Assembly: GCA_002708105.2 (NCBI GenBank)
Contig: PAOQ02000014.1
Location: 1-48,526 of the forward strand
Direction of reading: 5' to 3'
DNA: 48,526 nt
Origin: a bacterium
Lineage (GTDB): Bacteria; Desulfobacterota_D; UBA1144
Each line of letters begins with the position of its first letter. The stretch's first letter is position 1. The notes beneath the pieces are model-generated. The model did not search any database and was not told where the DNA came from. It worked only from the letters and a program-made list of their open reading frames with translations. The translations under genes were made by a program, and so were the position numbers. Shown in pieces: positions 7,994-17,891 of the stretch.

Positions 7994-10720
7994 TTAGCTA
8001 TCTTTAATTGCTATTCTCGCAGCTGCCAATCGTGCTATTGGGACTCTAAAAGGAGAGCAGCTTACATAGTCTAATCCAATTTCATGACAAAAATCAATTG
8101 AACTTGGGTCGCCACCATGTTCTCCGCAAATTCCTACTTTTAGGTTTTTCCTTGCCGATTTCCCTTTATTTAAGCCTAGTTTCATTAATTCGCCTACACC
8201 TTCAATATCAATTGATGTAAAAGGATCTTTTTCTAGGATTTCTATTGTTTTACCATTAAGTTCAACTTTTTCTTCTAGATAGTGGTTGATGAATTTTCCA
8301 GCGTCATCTCTTGAATATGCAAAAACCGTTTGGGTAAGATCGTTTGTACCAAACGAAAAGAACTCTGCTTCTTTTGCTATCTGATCTGCAACTGTTGTTG
8401 CTCTTGGTACTTCTATCATTGTTCCAATCATATACTTGATTTTTTTCTTACCTAAAACCTCTTTGGCTGTTTCTTCAATTATATTTTTCTGCACTTTAAA
8501 TTCTGTGACCATTCCAACAAGTGGAATCATGATTTCAGGTACAACTTTAATTTTCTTTTTTGATACCTCAATTGCAGCTTCAAATATTGCACGAGCTTGC
8601 ATGGCCGTTATCTCGGGCATAGTGATACCAAGTCGACAACCTCTTAGCCCTAACATTGGATTGAATTCGTGAAGCTCTTCAACTCTCTCAAGCAACAGTC
8701 TCTTTTCATCTAGCTTTTTCTTTTCATTCCCAAGTATCTCTAATTCTCTTACCTCCAACATTAACTCTTCTCTTTTTGGAAGAAACTCATGCAGTGGTGG
8801 ATCAAGAAGACGAATAGTGCATGGGAATCCTTTCATCGTTGTAAAGAGCCCAATAAAATCTTCCTTTTGCATTTTTTGAAGTTGGTTTAAATATTTAATT
8901 CTATCTTTTGCATTAGTTGAAAGAATCATGTCCTGCATGATTTTAATTCTATCTTCAGCAAAGAACATATGCTCTGTTCTACATAGCCCAATTCCTTCAG
9001 CGCCAAACTTTATTGCTACTTCAGCATCCGCTGGAACATCTGCATTTGTTCTAATTTTAAGTCTTTTGAATGCATCAGACCATTTTAATATGGTAGAAAA
9101 TATAGAATATCTTTCTGAGGAAACCTCTTTCATATTGCCCTGCATAACTTGTATAACTTCTGAAGCAACAACTGGAATGTCGCCTTTAAAAACTTTACCT
9201 TCGAATCCGTCAATAGATATATAGTCACCTTCATTTACAATCTCATCGTCAACACTAAATGTTCTAGATTTAAGATTCACTTTAATTTCTTCAGCTCCAA
9301 CCACGCAGACTTTTCCCATTTGTCTTCCTACCACTGCTGCATGACTAGTTCGTCCGCCTCTTGCGGTTAGTAGCCCACTAGCAGCTGACATGCCATGGAT
9401 GTCATCTGGACTTGTTTCTTTTGTAACTAAAACGACGCGTTTTCCTTGCTTGCTTAGCTCAACTGCTGTTTGGGCATCTAGAGCAACTAATCCTGATGCA
9501 GCACCAGGAGATGCAGCTAAGCCTTTAGTAAGAATATTGAATTTTTTCTTGTCGTCAGGATCAAAGATAGGGAAAAGAAATTGTTCTAGATGTTCCGGTT
9601 CGACCCTGCTAATAGCTTCTTTTTTTGTTATTAGGCTTTCTTTGACCATATCACATGCAATTTTTGCCGCCGCAATTCCTGACCTTTTTCCTGATCGAGT
9701 CTGTAAAAGATAAAGAATTTCGTTTTCTATTGTAAATTCAAAATCCTGCATATCTTTAAAATGTCTTTCTAAAATTTTTGCTGTATTTACTATTTGATGA
9801 TGTACTTTATTCATTTCTCGTTGCATAGCTTTAATTAACTTTGGAGTTCTAATTCCTGCAACCACATCCTCACCTTGCGCATTAAGGAGGTACTCAGCAA
9901 ATAGTTCTTTTTCACCTGATAGTGGGTCTCGAGTAAATCCAACACCTGTTCCACAATCTTCACCCATATTTCCAAATACCATAGACTGTACGGTAACAGC
10001 TGTACCTATATCAGCAGGAATTCCATATTTTTTTCTATAAAAAATAGCTCTTTTATTATTCCAAGATAAAAAAACCGCATTAATTGCTTTTGCTAATTGA
10101 TCGACTGGATCTTGAGGAAAAGATTTTTTTGTTTTGGACTTCACTAATTTTTTATATTCTTGAACAAGGCTTTTTAGGGAGGATTCGCTTAATTCAATAT
10201 CATGTATTACTTTCTTTTTCTTTTTTAATTCTTCAAGTTTTTCTTCAAACAAATCTTTGTCAACATTTAACACAACATCTGAAAACATTTGGATAAATCT
10301 TCTGTATGCATCCCATGCAAATCTAGGATTTTTGGTTTTTTTTGCTAAGCCAACTACGGTTTTATCATTAAGACCCAAATTTAATATTGTATCCATCATT
10401 CCAGGCATCGAAAACATTGCACCTGATCTTACAGAAACCAGCAAAGGATTTTTAACATCACCAAAACCTTTTTTTGTCATTTTTTCTAGTTTTAATAAAT
10501 TCGCCTTTATTTCTTTTGATATATTTCCAGGAGTTTGCTTTTTATTTTTATAAAACATGCCGCAGACCCTTGTTGATATAGTGAATCCAGGAGGAACATT
10601 TATTCCAATTTCTGTCATTTCAGCAAGTCCCGCGCCTTTACCGCCCAGGATTTCCTTCATTTTTCCGTTTCCATCAGCTTTTTTATTTCCAAAATAAAAA
10701 ACATTTTTCTTATTTTTCAT
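7994..10720 (-). CDS. ppdK: Pyruvate, phosphate dikinase
   Basis: A 908-residue protein, full length for PPDK, which interconverts pyruvate, ATP and Pi with PEP, AMP and PPi. The N-terminal nucleotide-binding domain includes SVRSGAMFSMPGMMDT (96-111). The phosphohistidine motif GGRTSHAAVV places the swivelling His at H460, and the PEP/pyruvate domain has GTNDLTQ and the catalytic C865 in GICGEHGGDP. A Shine-Dalgarno AGGAGA precedes the ATG. It is the last gene of the miaB-trmFO-glyQ-glyS-ppdK run; glyS and ppdK are adjacent in many delta-type genomes. In such organisms it may serve gluconeogenic PEP formation or PPi-linked glycolysis; the sequence does not decide the direction. Confidence 0.97.
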   Translation of the reverse strand: MKNKKNVFYFGNKKADGNGKMKEILGGKGAGLAEMTEIGINVPPGFTISTRVCGMFYKNKKQTPGNISKEIKANLLKLEKMTKKGFGDVKNPLLVSVRSGAMFSMPGMMDTILNLGLNDKTVVGLAKKTKNPRFAWDAYRRFIQMFSDVVLNVDKDLFEEKLEELKKKKKVIHDIELSESSLKSLVQEYKKLVKSKTKKSFPQDPVDQLAKAINAVFLSWNNKRAIFYRKKYGIPADIGTAVTVQSMVFGNMGEDCGTGVGFTRDPLSGEKELFAEYLLNAQGEDVVAGIRTPKLIKAMQREMNKVHHQIVNTAKILERHFKDMQDFEFTIENEILYLLQTRSGKRSGIAAAKIACDMVKESLITKKEAISRVEPEHLEQFLFPIFDPDDKKKFNILTKGLAASPGAASGLVALDAQTAVELSKQGKRVVLVTKETSPDDIHGMSAASGLLTARGGRTSHAAVVGRQMGKVCVVGAEEIKVNLKSRTFSVDDEIVNEGDYISIDGFEGKVFKGDIPVVASEVIQVMQGNMKEVSSERYSIFSTILKWSDAFKRLKIRTNADVPADAEVAIKFGAEGIGLCRTEHMFFAEDRIKIMQDMILSTNAKDRIKYLNQLQKMQKEDFIGLFTTMKGFPCTIRLLDPPLHEFLPKREELMLEVRELEILGNEKKKLDEKRLLLERVEELHEFNPMLGLRGCRLGITMPEITAMQARAIFEAAIEVSKKKIKVVPEIMIPLVGMVTEFKVQKNIIEETAKEVLGKKKIKYMIGTMIEVPRATTVADQIAKEAEFFSFGTNDLTQTVFAYSRDDAGKFINHYLEEKVELNGKTIEILEKDPFTSIDIEGVGELMKLGLNKGKSARKNLKVGICGEHGGDPSSIDFCHEIGLDYVSCSPFRVPIARLAAARIAIKDS

Positions 10721-10734
10721 AACTTAAACTTCTC

Positions 10735-12828
10735 CTAGATTTCAGATAAATTTATGAATCTTGATATAAGATTTTTAATATTTGTTAAAAGATTTACTCT
10801 ATTTTCTTTAACTTTAATATTCTTATCCATTACAAGTACATTCTCAAAGAAAGCTTCTAGGGCAGGAGAGGTCTCAATGATGGAATTTAATGTGGTAGCT
10901 GGAGAATTCTGCATGCAATCACTTGTAAAAAAATTCTTAATCGACAAAAATTTCTTATGTAGTTTTTGTTCGTTAGGGTCAGTAAGTAAATTAGTATCAA
11001 TTTCTATTTCTTCATTATTTTTAACTATATTTTTTAATCTTTTGTCTACCCCAATTGCTACATCAAGGTTTTTATTTCTTTTAAATTCAGAGATTAAATT
11101 AGCTTTTTTCTTTAGAGAGTCTATGTCAATATAAGGTGAATCAATGTTTAATATTGAGTTGATAATATTTGTTTGGTATCCCATATCGAGTAAATAATTT
11201 TTTATTCTATCAATAAAAAATTCTATAGCATTTATTCTACTATCTTCTCCAACCTTTTTATTAGAATTTTTTTGAAAACAATCAATAGATAGATTTACCA
11301 AATTAATTAAATCCAAATTTTTCTGTAGGCTCTCAGCTATTCTAATTATACCTATACTATTCCTTCGAAGTCCATACGGATCTGAACTTCCAGTAGGTAT
11401 AAGACCTAAGCTAAAACAAGATGTGATTGTATCAAGTTTATCGGCGATACTAATAATTTTAGCTAAGTTATTTGTTGGTAAAGCATCATTCCTACTTTTT
11501 GGAAGATAATGCTGTTCAATAATTTCGGCTATATTTTTATCAGTCTTTTTATAATAATATTTACCCATTATTCCCTGAAGTTCTGGAAATTCGTATACCA
11601 TTTGAGATGATAAATCTGCCTTAATTAAGTTGGATATATCCACCAGCTCTTTTTTGTTTACTTGGCTAGTGATGTCTAATAGCTTAGTCAGTTCTTGAGA
11701 TAATAATAATATTCTTTCAGATTTATTTTGATAAGATCCAGCCCCGGCAATAAACGTGGTAAATTCAAGTTTTTTCTGTATAGTTGCAAGTCCGAGGTTC
11801 ATATCTTCATTGAAAAAGAATTTTGCATCATCAAGTCTTGCTCTAATAACCTTTTCGTTACCAGAAATAACTGTTTTTTTATCAAGAAATGGAGAGCCCG
11901 CAACGAAAATAAATTTTGAGTCAAGCTTTTTAAGCTTTTTATCTTTAAAGACAGGAAAGTATTTCTGATGATTCTTCATAACAGATATGTTCACTTCTTT
12001 AGGTGTAGTCAAGAAGTCTTTATCAAAGTTCCCAATCAGAACATTTGGGAATTCTGTTAGATTAGCTACATGATTAAGTAAATCTTCGTCAATTGGAACA
12101 TTAATCCCTAATTTCTTTTCAATAGTAGCAATTTGCTTATGAATACTTTTCTTTCTCTCTTCAAAGCTAATTTCAACATAAGATCTTTTCATAAATTCAA
12201 AATATTCATTATAAGAAAGAATCTTTTTTCCTTTGTTGTTAAAAAATCTGTGACCAAGAATTTTATTCTCATTGTTTATTTCATTAAAATTAATTTTTAG
12301 AAATTTAGAATCAAAAAGCAGAAAAATATTTTTTATTGGTCTGATGAATTGAAAACTTCCAGATCCCCACTTCATAAACTTTTTATTTTTGATTTTATTA
12401 ATTGATTCGCTTGTTATTTCTTTAAGTAATTCTGTAGTATCTTTTCCTATTATTTTAACATTTGCACCTATGAATTCGCCGCTTTCTTTTTTTACTATCT
12501 CAATATCATCGCGATCTAAATTATTTTTTTCAATAAAAGCTATTCCAGGTTTTAAAAAAACTCCTTTTTCATCTATGGAAATTTTTTTAGGGGGACCAAC
12601 TAAATATTTTTCTATGTTTTTTTGTTTCTTATCAAGACCCTCAATTGCAATTATCAGCCTTCTTGGTGTTGAAAAATGAGCTATAGATTTATAAGGTACC
12701 GATTTGTCTTTTAGACTATTTTTAAAATTATTATGTAGTTGTTCAGATAAGTCATTAACGAGTCGCGCAGGAATCTCTTCTACGAATAGCTCTAATATAA
12801 AGTTTGAGAGTTTCTTATTTTGTTTCAT
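10735..12828 (-). CDS. glyS: Glycyl-tRNA synthetase beta subunit
   Basis: A 697-residue beta chain of the heterotetrameric (alpha2beta2) bacterial glycyl-tRNA synthetase. The N-terminal [15 protein letters not shown] segment and the internal [11 protein letters not shown] motif are diagnostic, and [11 protein letters not shown] (with DPYGLRR) marks the HD-like middle domain. The C-terminal part should carry the tRNA-binding helical domain. The start overlaps the end of glyQ by 14 bases, so the subunits are translationally coupled and probably made in equal amounts. No frame disruption was seen. Confidence 0.96.
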   Translation of the reverse strand: MKQNKKLSNFILELFVEEIPARLVNDLSEQLHNNFKNSLKDKSVPYKSIAHFSTPRRLIIAIEGLDKKQKNIEKYLVGPPKKISIDEKGVFLKPGIAFIEKNNLDRDDIEIVKKESGEFIGANVKIIGKDTTELLKEITSESINKIKNKKFMKWGSGSFQFIRPIKNIFLLFDSKFLKINFNEINNENKILGHRFFNNKGKKILSYNEYFEFMKRSYVEISFEERKKSIHKQIATIEKKLGINVPIDEDLLNHVANLTEFPNVLIGNFDKDFLTTPKEVNISVMKNHQKYFPVFKDKKLKKLDSKFIFVAGSPFLDKKTVISGNEKVIRARLDDAKFFFNEDMNLGLATIQKKLEFTTFIAGAGSYQNKSERILLLSQELTKLLDITSQVNKKELVDISNLIKADLSSQMVYEFPELQGIMGKYYYKKTDKNIAEIIEQHYLPKSRNDALPTNNLAKIISIADKLDTITSCFSLGLIPTGSSDPYGLRRNSIGIIRIAESLQKNLDLINLVNLSIDCFQKNSNKKVGEDSRINAIEFFIDRIKNYLLDMGYQTNIINSILNIDSPYIDIDSLKKKANLISEFKRNKNLDVAIGVDKRLKNIVKNNEEIEIDTNLLTDPNEQKLHKKFLSIKNFFTSDCMQNSPATTLNSIIETSPALEAFFENVLVMDKNIKVKENRVNLLTNIKNLISRFINLSEI

Positions 12829-13663
12829 ATATTTTTATATACAACCCAGCACATTCTTTTGCTAGCTCCCTTATCTCTAGAATATATCTTGCTCTTTCAG
12901 TAACACTTATACTCCCTCTGGCATCCAGAAGGTTAAAAAGATGGGAACACTTTAAGCAGTAATCATAAGCTGGTAAGGGCAAGTTGTTTTTTATTAGATT
13001 TAAACATTCTTTTTTTGATTTTATAAAGAAATCTTCCAGCATGGAAGTGTCAGCTACTTCAAAATTATATTTTGAGAATTCATATTCTGTTCTATGGTGT
13101 ATTTCCGAATATTTAATATTATCAGACCATTTTAAATCATAAACACTGTCAACTTCTTGCAGGTACATAGCAATTCTTTCTGTACCATAAGTTATTTCTA
13201 CGGTTACAGGATTTAAGTCAAAACCACCTGCTTGTTGAAAATATGTAAATTGTGTAATTTCCATTCCATCTAACCAAACTTCCCATCCCAGCCCCCATGC
13301 ACCTAATGTAGGAGATTCCCAGTCGTCTTCAACAAATCTAATATCGTGCTTCTTGGTATCTATGCCTAAATACGTAAGACTTTCGAGATATAAATCTTGA
13401 ATATTATCAATTGAGGGTTTTATTACAACTTGAAACTGATAGTAGTGCTGAAGTCTGTTTGGATTCTCACCATATCTTCCATCAGTTGGCCTCCTACAAG
13501 GCTCTACATAGGCGGCGGACCAAGGGGTTTCGCCGAGACATCTTAAAAAAGTTCCAGGATGAAATGTTCCAGCACCTTTTTCTAAATCATAAGGCTGAAG
13601 TATAACGCAGCCTTTATCTGCCCAAAATGTTTGTAAATTAAGAATTATATTTTGAAAATTCAT
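12815..13663 (-). CDS. glyQ: Glycyl-tRNA synthetase alpha subunit
   Basis: A 282-residue catalytic alpha chain of heterotetrameric GlyRS. The strongly conserved run from [20 protein letters not shown] through [17 protein letters not shown] to [19 protein letters not shown] builds the class II active site for glycyl-adenylate formation. It starts shortly after the trmFO stop; the 18-base spacer has no strong Shine-Dalgarno but contains the palindrome TGATATCA. Together with glyS it should charge the tRNA-Gly(GCC) encoded at 27022-27095. Confidence 0.97.
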   Translation of the reverse strand: MNFQNIILNLQTFWADKGCVILQPYDLEKGAGTFHPGTFLRCLGETPWSAAYVEPCRRPTDGRYGENPNRLQHYYQFQVVIKPSIDNIQDLYLESLTYLGIDTKKHDIRFVEDDWESPTLGAWGLGWEVWLDGMEITQFTYFQQAGGFDLNPVTVEITYGTERIAMYLQEVDSVYDLKWSDNIKYSEIHHRTEYEFSKYNFEVADTSMLEDFFIKSKKECLNLIKNNLPLPAYDYCLKCSHLFNLLDARGSISVTERARYILEIRELAKECAGLYIKIYETK

Positions 13664-13681
13664 AAAAACTTAATGATATCA

Positions 13682-15010
13682 TCAAACTAAATCTAATTCT
13701 ATTTGATTTCTCTCTTTTATTTGAATAATGCATTCTTTAGAGGATTTCTTAATCTTCTCTATATTTTTTTTGGGTTTGTTTATCTCAAATAGGCCAAGAT
13801 TAATGTTCATTGGATCGATCTTCTTATTGTCGCTATTTGAAATATATTTTGTTAGGCATCCTATGGCGCTTGTTGAGGGAAATACAATTGGTTCTTGTTT
13901 CTTGAGCACCCTTATAGAATTAAGCCCTGCAATTAATCCCATTGCAGTAGATTCTGAATATCCTTCAACCCCAGTTATTTGGCCTGCAAAAAAGATGTAT
14001 GGATTTTTTTTGCTTTGAAGTGTATTAAGAATAGTATTCGGAGAATTTATATATGTATTCCTATGAATACTTCCAAATCTTAAGAATTCAGCATTTCTTA
14101 AAGCAGGAACAATTGAGAAAACATTTTTTTGATCTTTAATTTTCATTTTAGTCTGGAACCCAACTATGTTCCACATGCTTTCGTGAGAATTTTCTTTTCT
14201 TAATTGAATTACTGCAAATGGCCTTTTTCCGGTTTTAGGATTTAAAAGCCCAACTGGCTTCATTGGTCCAAACCTCAGAGTATCAAAACCTCTTTCTGCC
14301 ATAACTTCAATTGGAAGACATCCTTCAAAGTATTTTGGTTTTTCAAATTGATGAAATTCTATTTTTTCCGAATTTATTAAAGCTTCATAAAAGGAATTGT
14401 ATTCTTTTTCGTTCAGAGGGCAATTGATGTAATCACCTTCACCATCCTCATACCTAGACGCTTTAAAATAATTCTCATTGTCTAAACTTTCTGCTGATAC
14501 TATAGGTGATATTGAATCGTAAAATGACAAATTTTCGTTTCCTATGAATTCCTCGATACTTTTCGTAAATTTTTCACTTGTTAAAGGACCAGTGGCTATT
14601 ATCAAGGGAGATTGCAAATCTTTAGGTATTAATAATACTTCCTCTTCAAAGATTTCAATTAAAGGGTTATTTTTTATATTCTTTGTTACGTATTCTGAAA
14701 ATTTTTCGCGATCAACAGCAAGTGCGCCACCAGCTGGTATTTTTGACCTTAGGGCTGATTTTATGATTAGGGAGTCAAGCTCTAACATTTCAAGTTTCAG
14801 TATTCCAGAAGCTTTATCTTCAGAAATCGACTTGAATGAGTTGCTACAAACTAATTCTGCAAGATTGTCAGATTTATGTGCTGGACTATATTTATTTGGC
14901 TTCATATCATAAAGATTTACTTTAATATTATTTTTTGCTATCTGATATGCTGCTTCACATCCGGCTAAACCCGCACCTATTATTGTTATTTCGTTTAAAT
15001 TGTTTTTCAG
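13682..15010 (-). CDS. trmFO: Methylenetetrahydrofolate-tRNA-(uracil-5-)-methyltransferase TrmFO, CTG start
   Basis: FAD- and folate-dependent enzyme that makes m5U54 in tRNA. An ATG at 14905 would give only 407 residues and remove the FAD site. The frame continues upstream without a stop to 15010 and encodes ITIIGAGLAGCEAAYQIAK (Rossmann GxGxxG at residues 12-17) and the YDM-x-P segment, after which AHKSDNLAELVCSN matches the family. The only usable start is a CTG at 15010-15008, which overlaps the miaB TGA as CTGA and has GGTGA six bases upstream. That gives 442 residues, close to the 435 of Bacillus TrmFO. Identity is sure; the CTG start is inference from frame, homology and coupling. Confidence 0.93.
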   Translation of the reverse strand: MKNNLNEITIIGAGLAGCEAAYQIAKNNIKVNLYDMKPNKYSPAHKSDNLAELVCSNSFKSISEDKASGILKLEMLELDSLIIKSALRSKIPAGGALAVDREKFSEYVTKNIKNNPLIEIFEEEVLLIPKDLQSPLIIATGPLTSEKFTKSIEEFIGNENLSFYDSISPIVSAESLDNENYFKASRYEDGEGDYINCPLNEKEYNSFYEALINSEKIEFHQFEKPKYFEGCLPIEVMAERGFDTLRFGPMKPVGLLNPKTGKRPFAVIQLRKENSHESMWNIVGFQTKMKIKDQKNVFSIVPALRNAEFLRFGSIHRNTYINSPNTILNTLQSKKNPYIFFAGQITGVEGYSESTAMGLIAGLNSIRVLKKQEPIVFPSTSAIGCLTKYISNSDNKKIDPMNINLGLFEINKPKKNIEKIKKSSKECIIQIKERNQIELDLV

Positions 15011-16311
15011 GTTAGTTCACCAATAAAAGAATTTTGAAATGCTTGTTTTTTTGTTATTTCTACTATCCTACCAATGTATTTTTTATCTATATCTTTTATA
15101 TAAACAGCTTTATTTTGAGAAGTTCTTCCAAAAAATTCATTTGGATTATTTTTTGTTGCACTTTCAACTAAAACTTTATAGCTTTTATTAACTTGCTTAA
15201 GATTATTTTCTAAAGATATTTCTCTTTGCCTTGATTGTAATAAATGTAATCTATCTAAAGCTACATCATCATTTATATGAGTGTTCATTAGCTCACCTGG
15301 CGTTCCAGGCCTAATTGAGTACTTAAACGAATATATTGTATCAAATTTAATTTCTTCAATTAAATCCATTGTTTGTTGAAAATCTTTTTCGGATTCGTCA
15401 GAAAATCCCACAATTATATCTGTGGACAAGCTTAAATCAGGCATTGCTTCTTTTAGCTTTTGAACACTATCTCTGTACCACTCTATACTGTAGGCTCTCT
15501 TCATTTGCTTTAAGATTCTATTTGATCCTGATTGGACAGGTAAATGAAGCTGTCTGCAAACCTTTGAGTTTTCTTTCATTGAACTAACCATTTTAGATGT
15601 AATATCTCTAGGAAATGAAGTAGTAAAACGAATCCTTTCTAAACCATCAAGCTCTTGTAGATAGTCTAAAAGATCATGAAATCTTTCACCTTTATATTTC
15701 CAAGAATTTACAGTTTGACCGATAAAAGTAAGCTCCTTGGCACCTTGGTTTATTAAAAGTCTAGATTCTTCTAGTATCTCTTTTAATGGTCTATTGATTT
15801 CGTTCCCTCTTACAGTAGGAACAATACAGTAGGCGCATTTTTTATTACAACCTTGTTGAATTGAAACAAAGCCATTAACTTTTCCTTCCTTATGATAAGG
15901 ATTAATTTTAAACACTTCTTCAACGTCCATAGAGGTATTTATTTTTCTATGACTCGCAGATTCTTTAATATCGAATACTAGGTCTCTTAGCTTTGGGATT
16001 TCTCTTGGACCAATTACAAAGTCTAAATGAGGTATTTGTTTTATTAATTTCTTTCCATATAACTGTGCTACACATCCAGCCATACCAATAATAAGATCTG
16101 GATTTTTAATCTTTAGTTTTTTATATTTTCCTACAGCGCTTACCGCTTTATGGTCCGCTTTCTCTCTAATAGCACAAGTGTTAACAATTATAATATCAGC
16201 ATCACTAGGATTTTTTACTGGATTAGCAGATAATGAATTAATAATTCTATCAGAATCATATTCATTCATTTGACATCCATAAGTTTCTACAAATATAGAT
16301 AATTTTTCCAC
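15007..16311 (-). CDS. miaB: tRNA-2-methylthio-N6-dimethylallyladenosine synthase MiaB
   Basis: A 434-residue radical-SAM methylthiotransferase that converts i6A37 to ms2i6A37 in tRNAs reading UNN codons. The N-terminal UPF0004 domain holds the auxiliary cluster cysteines C13 (YGCQMN), C46 (VNTC) and C80 (MAGC). The radical-SAM CxxxCxxC is C155, C159, C162 in GCNKKCAYC, and a TRAM domain occupies about the last 60 residues. GTG start at 16311; no strong ribosome-binding site was seen. It is the first gene of the operon, and its TGA overlaps the CTG start of trmFO, so two tRNA-modification genes are directly coupled. Confidence 0.95.
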   Translation of the reverse strand: MEKLSIFVETYGCQMNEYDSDRIINSLSANPVKNPSDADIIIVNTCAIREKADHKAVSAVGKYKKLKIKNPDLIIGMAGCVAQLYGKKLIKQIPHLDFVIGPREIPKLRDLVFDIKESASHRKINTSMDVEEVFKINPYHKEGKVNGFVSIQQGCNKKCAYCIVPTVRGNEINRPLKEILEESRLLINQGAKELTFIGQTVNSWKYKGERFHDLLDYLQELDGLERIRFTTSFPRDITSKMVSSMKENSKVCRQLHLPVQSGSNRILKQMKRAYSIEWYRDSVQKLKEAMPDLSLSTDIIVGFSDESEKDFQQTMDLIEEIKFDTIYSFKYSIRPGTPGELMNTHINDDVALDRLHLLQSRQREISLENNLKQVNKSYKVLVESATKNNPNEFFGRTSQNKAVYIKDIDKKYIGRIVEITKKQAFQNSFIGELT

Positions 16312-16403
16312 TATAAAATTTTAACAATCTTTCTTTCTTTATCAATAGGAATTAACCAAAATATTGACTAATAAATTTTAATTTAGTAAGCTTTTTAACT
16401 CAA

Positions 16404-16409
16404 AGGAGA
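16404..16409 (+). promoter_or_regulatory. Shine-Dalgarno deciding the ATT start of the MFS gene
   Basis: AGGAGA ends six bases before the in-frame ATT at 16416. No ATG, GTG or TTG in this frame lies within reach of it. The next in-frame ATG is 80 bases later, inside the first transmembrane helix. Confidence 0.6.
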
Positions 16410-16415
16410 AATATT

Positions 16416-17765
16416 ATTTTAGAATGGACTAAAGATATTAATGCTAAACAATGGAAGACTTTCATTGCAGCTTTTTTCGGATGGACCTTAGATGCAATGG
16501 ATTTATTGCTTTATGTCTTTGCATTTAAATTTATTGCTCAGACATTTGATATCTCAGGAACTCAGGCAGCTTTATTATTCAGTATAACTTTAGCCTCTTC
16601 CGCTTTAGGAGGAATGGTTTTTGGTGTAATCTCGGATTATGTTGGTAGAGTTAAAGCGTTAACTTATTCTATATTAATATATTCTCTCTTCACGATGCTG
16701 TCTGCTTTTGCGCCTGATATTATATTTTTTGTAGTTTGTAGATTCCTGCTGGGACTTGGTATGGGCGGAGAATGGGCATCTGGAGAAATATTGGTTGCTG
16801 AGAGTTGGCCAAAAGAACATCGGGGAAAAGTAGTAGGGATGGTTCAAAGTGGATGGGGTTTTGGATTTATTTTAGCCGCAATATTGGCTACATTTGTTCT
16901 CCCTATTGAAACTTTTAACCTCAATATGCTTCCTTTCGTATCAACCGATTTTCCTGTTGAAAGTTGGAGAGTTTTATTCTTCTTGGGAGTTATTCCAGCA
17001 TTCTTAGTCTTTTATGTTAGAAGGGTTTGCGAAGAGCCTGAAATATGGAAAAAATCTGCTGAAAAAAGACAGAATACAAAACAAGAGTTTACTTTTTTTG
17101 AAATTTTTAAATCTGATCAAATTAGACCAATGCTTATTAAGGCAACCTTACTTACAAGTTTTTGCATGATTTCCTATTGGGGCCTAAGTTACTTTGTCCC
17201 AAATTATCTTGCTAGTCCTATCTCAGAGGGTGGAGCAGGCCTTGGAATTGTTAAAGGATTTGGTTTCACTATTCCATTAAATGTAGGAGCAATATTAGGT
17301 TGTATATCGTTTGGCTTAATTAGTGATAGAATTGGTCGTAAAACTACATTCGGTGCATATTTAATCATAGTTGCTCTCTTAGTTCCGGTATTTGGTAACA
17401 TTGTTAGAGTTCAAGAGTTTTTAGGATTTATTTCACTTGATGCATTAATATTAATACTTGCACCATTGTTAGGATTCTTTAATACAGGCTTTTACTCAGG
17501 ATTCGGTGCGATTTTTGCTGAAATTTTTCCTACACGTGCAAGGGGCACTGCGCAAGGTTTTAGCTACAATGTTGGAAGAGGTGCTTCTGCTATTGCACCA
17601 CCCCTTTTCGCATTCATTGCAGTGAGTTCTTTTGCATTTTTATTTAGTGGAGAAGTTATAGGAAATGGTAGGGCTTTAATGACAGCTTCCATTTTTGCAC
17701 TTTTTGCTTTTGCGGTCCTTTTGACTCTTCCTGAGACAAAAGGTAAAGATTTAGACCAAGATTAG
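16416..17765 (+). CDS. MFS transporter, sialate/carboxylate:H+ symporter-like (ATT start)
   Basis: A 12-TM major facilitator. From the ATT at 16416 the protein has 449 residues and begins with the soluble segment typical of the SHS/AAHS families (AKQWKTFIAAFFGWTLDAMD, then the helix-1 D-L). Loop 2-3 motif A appears as GVISDYVGRVKA, and LGMGGEWASGEILVAESWP is typical of NanT/Jen1-like and aromatic-acid symporters. Starting at the ATG at 16497 would remove the helix-1 motif, so the upstream ATT behind AGGAGA is the better choice. Likely an inner-membrane proton symporter for an organic acid or sugar acid; the substrate is not deducible. It stands alone, 126 bases before the porin gene. A TTGACT at 16364-16369 could be a -35 element. 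Confidence 0.8.
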   Translation: MLEWTKDINAKQWKTFIAAFFGWTLDAMDLLLYVFAFKFIAQTFDISGTQAALLFSITLASSALGGMVFGVISDYVGRVKALTYSILIYSLFTMLSAFAPDIIFFVVCRFLLGLGMGGEWASGEILVAESWPKEHRGKVVGMVQSGWGFGFILAAILATFVLPIETFNLNMLPFVSTDFPVESWRVLFFLGVIPAFLVFYVRRVCEEPEIWKKSAEKRQNTKQEFTFFEIFKSDQIRPMLIKATLLTSFCMISYWGLSYFVPNYLASPISEGGAGLGIVKGFGFTIPLNVGAILGCISFGLISDRIGRKTTFGAYLIIVALLVPVFGNIVRVQEFLGFISLDALILILAPLLGFFNTGFYSGFGAIFAEIFPTRARGTAQGFSYNVGRGASAIAPPLFAFIAVSSFAFLFSGEVIGNGRALMTASIFALFAFAVLLTLPETKGKDLDQD

Positions 17766-17891
17766 TAATCTAAATAATTTTTTATGTTAAATTCATATTA
17801 ACCATTTTTTTACCTCAATAATTGTAGTTTATTTCTAAATTGGTATGGGAATTGCCATGTAGTAATTAAAAACGCAGGGGAGGTATTTAAA

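Noticed and set aside
10084-10553. Plus-strand open frames inside ppdK
   Set aside because: They lie wholly within a long, motif-complete gene on the other strand and have shadow-type composition.
11728-11968. Overlapping plus-strand frames inside glyS
   Set aside because: Shadow frames of a conserved gene, Ser/Phe-rich, without start signals.
17766-17891. 126-base leader of the porin gene, examined for a riboswitch
   Set aside because: No conserved riboswitch core or strong stem was seen; only a possible extended -10 (TGGTATGGG).
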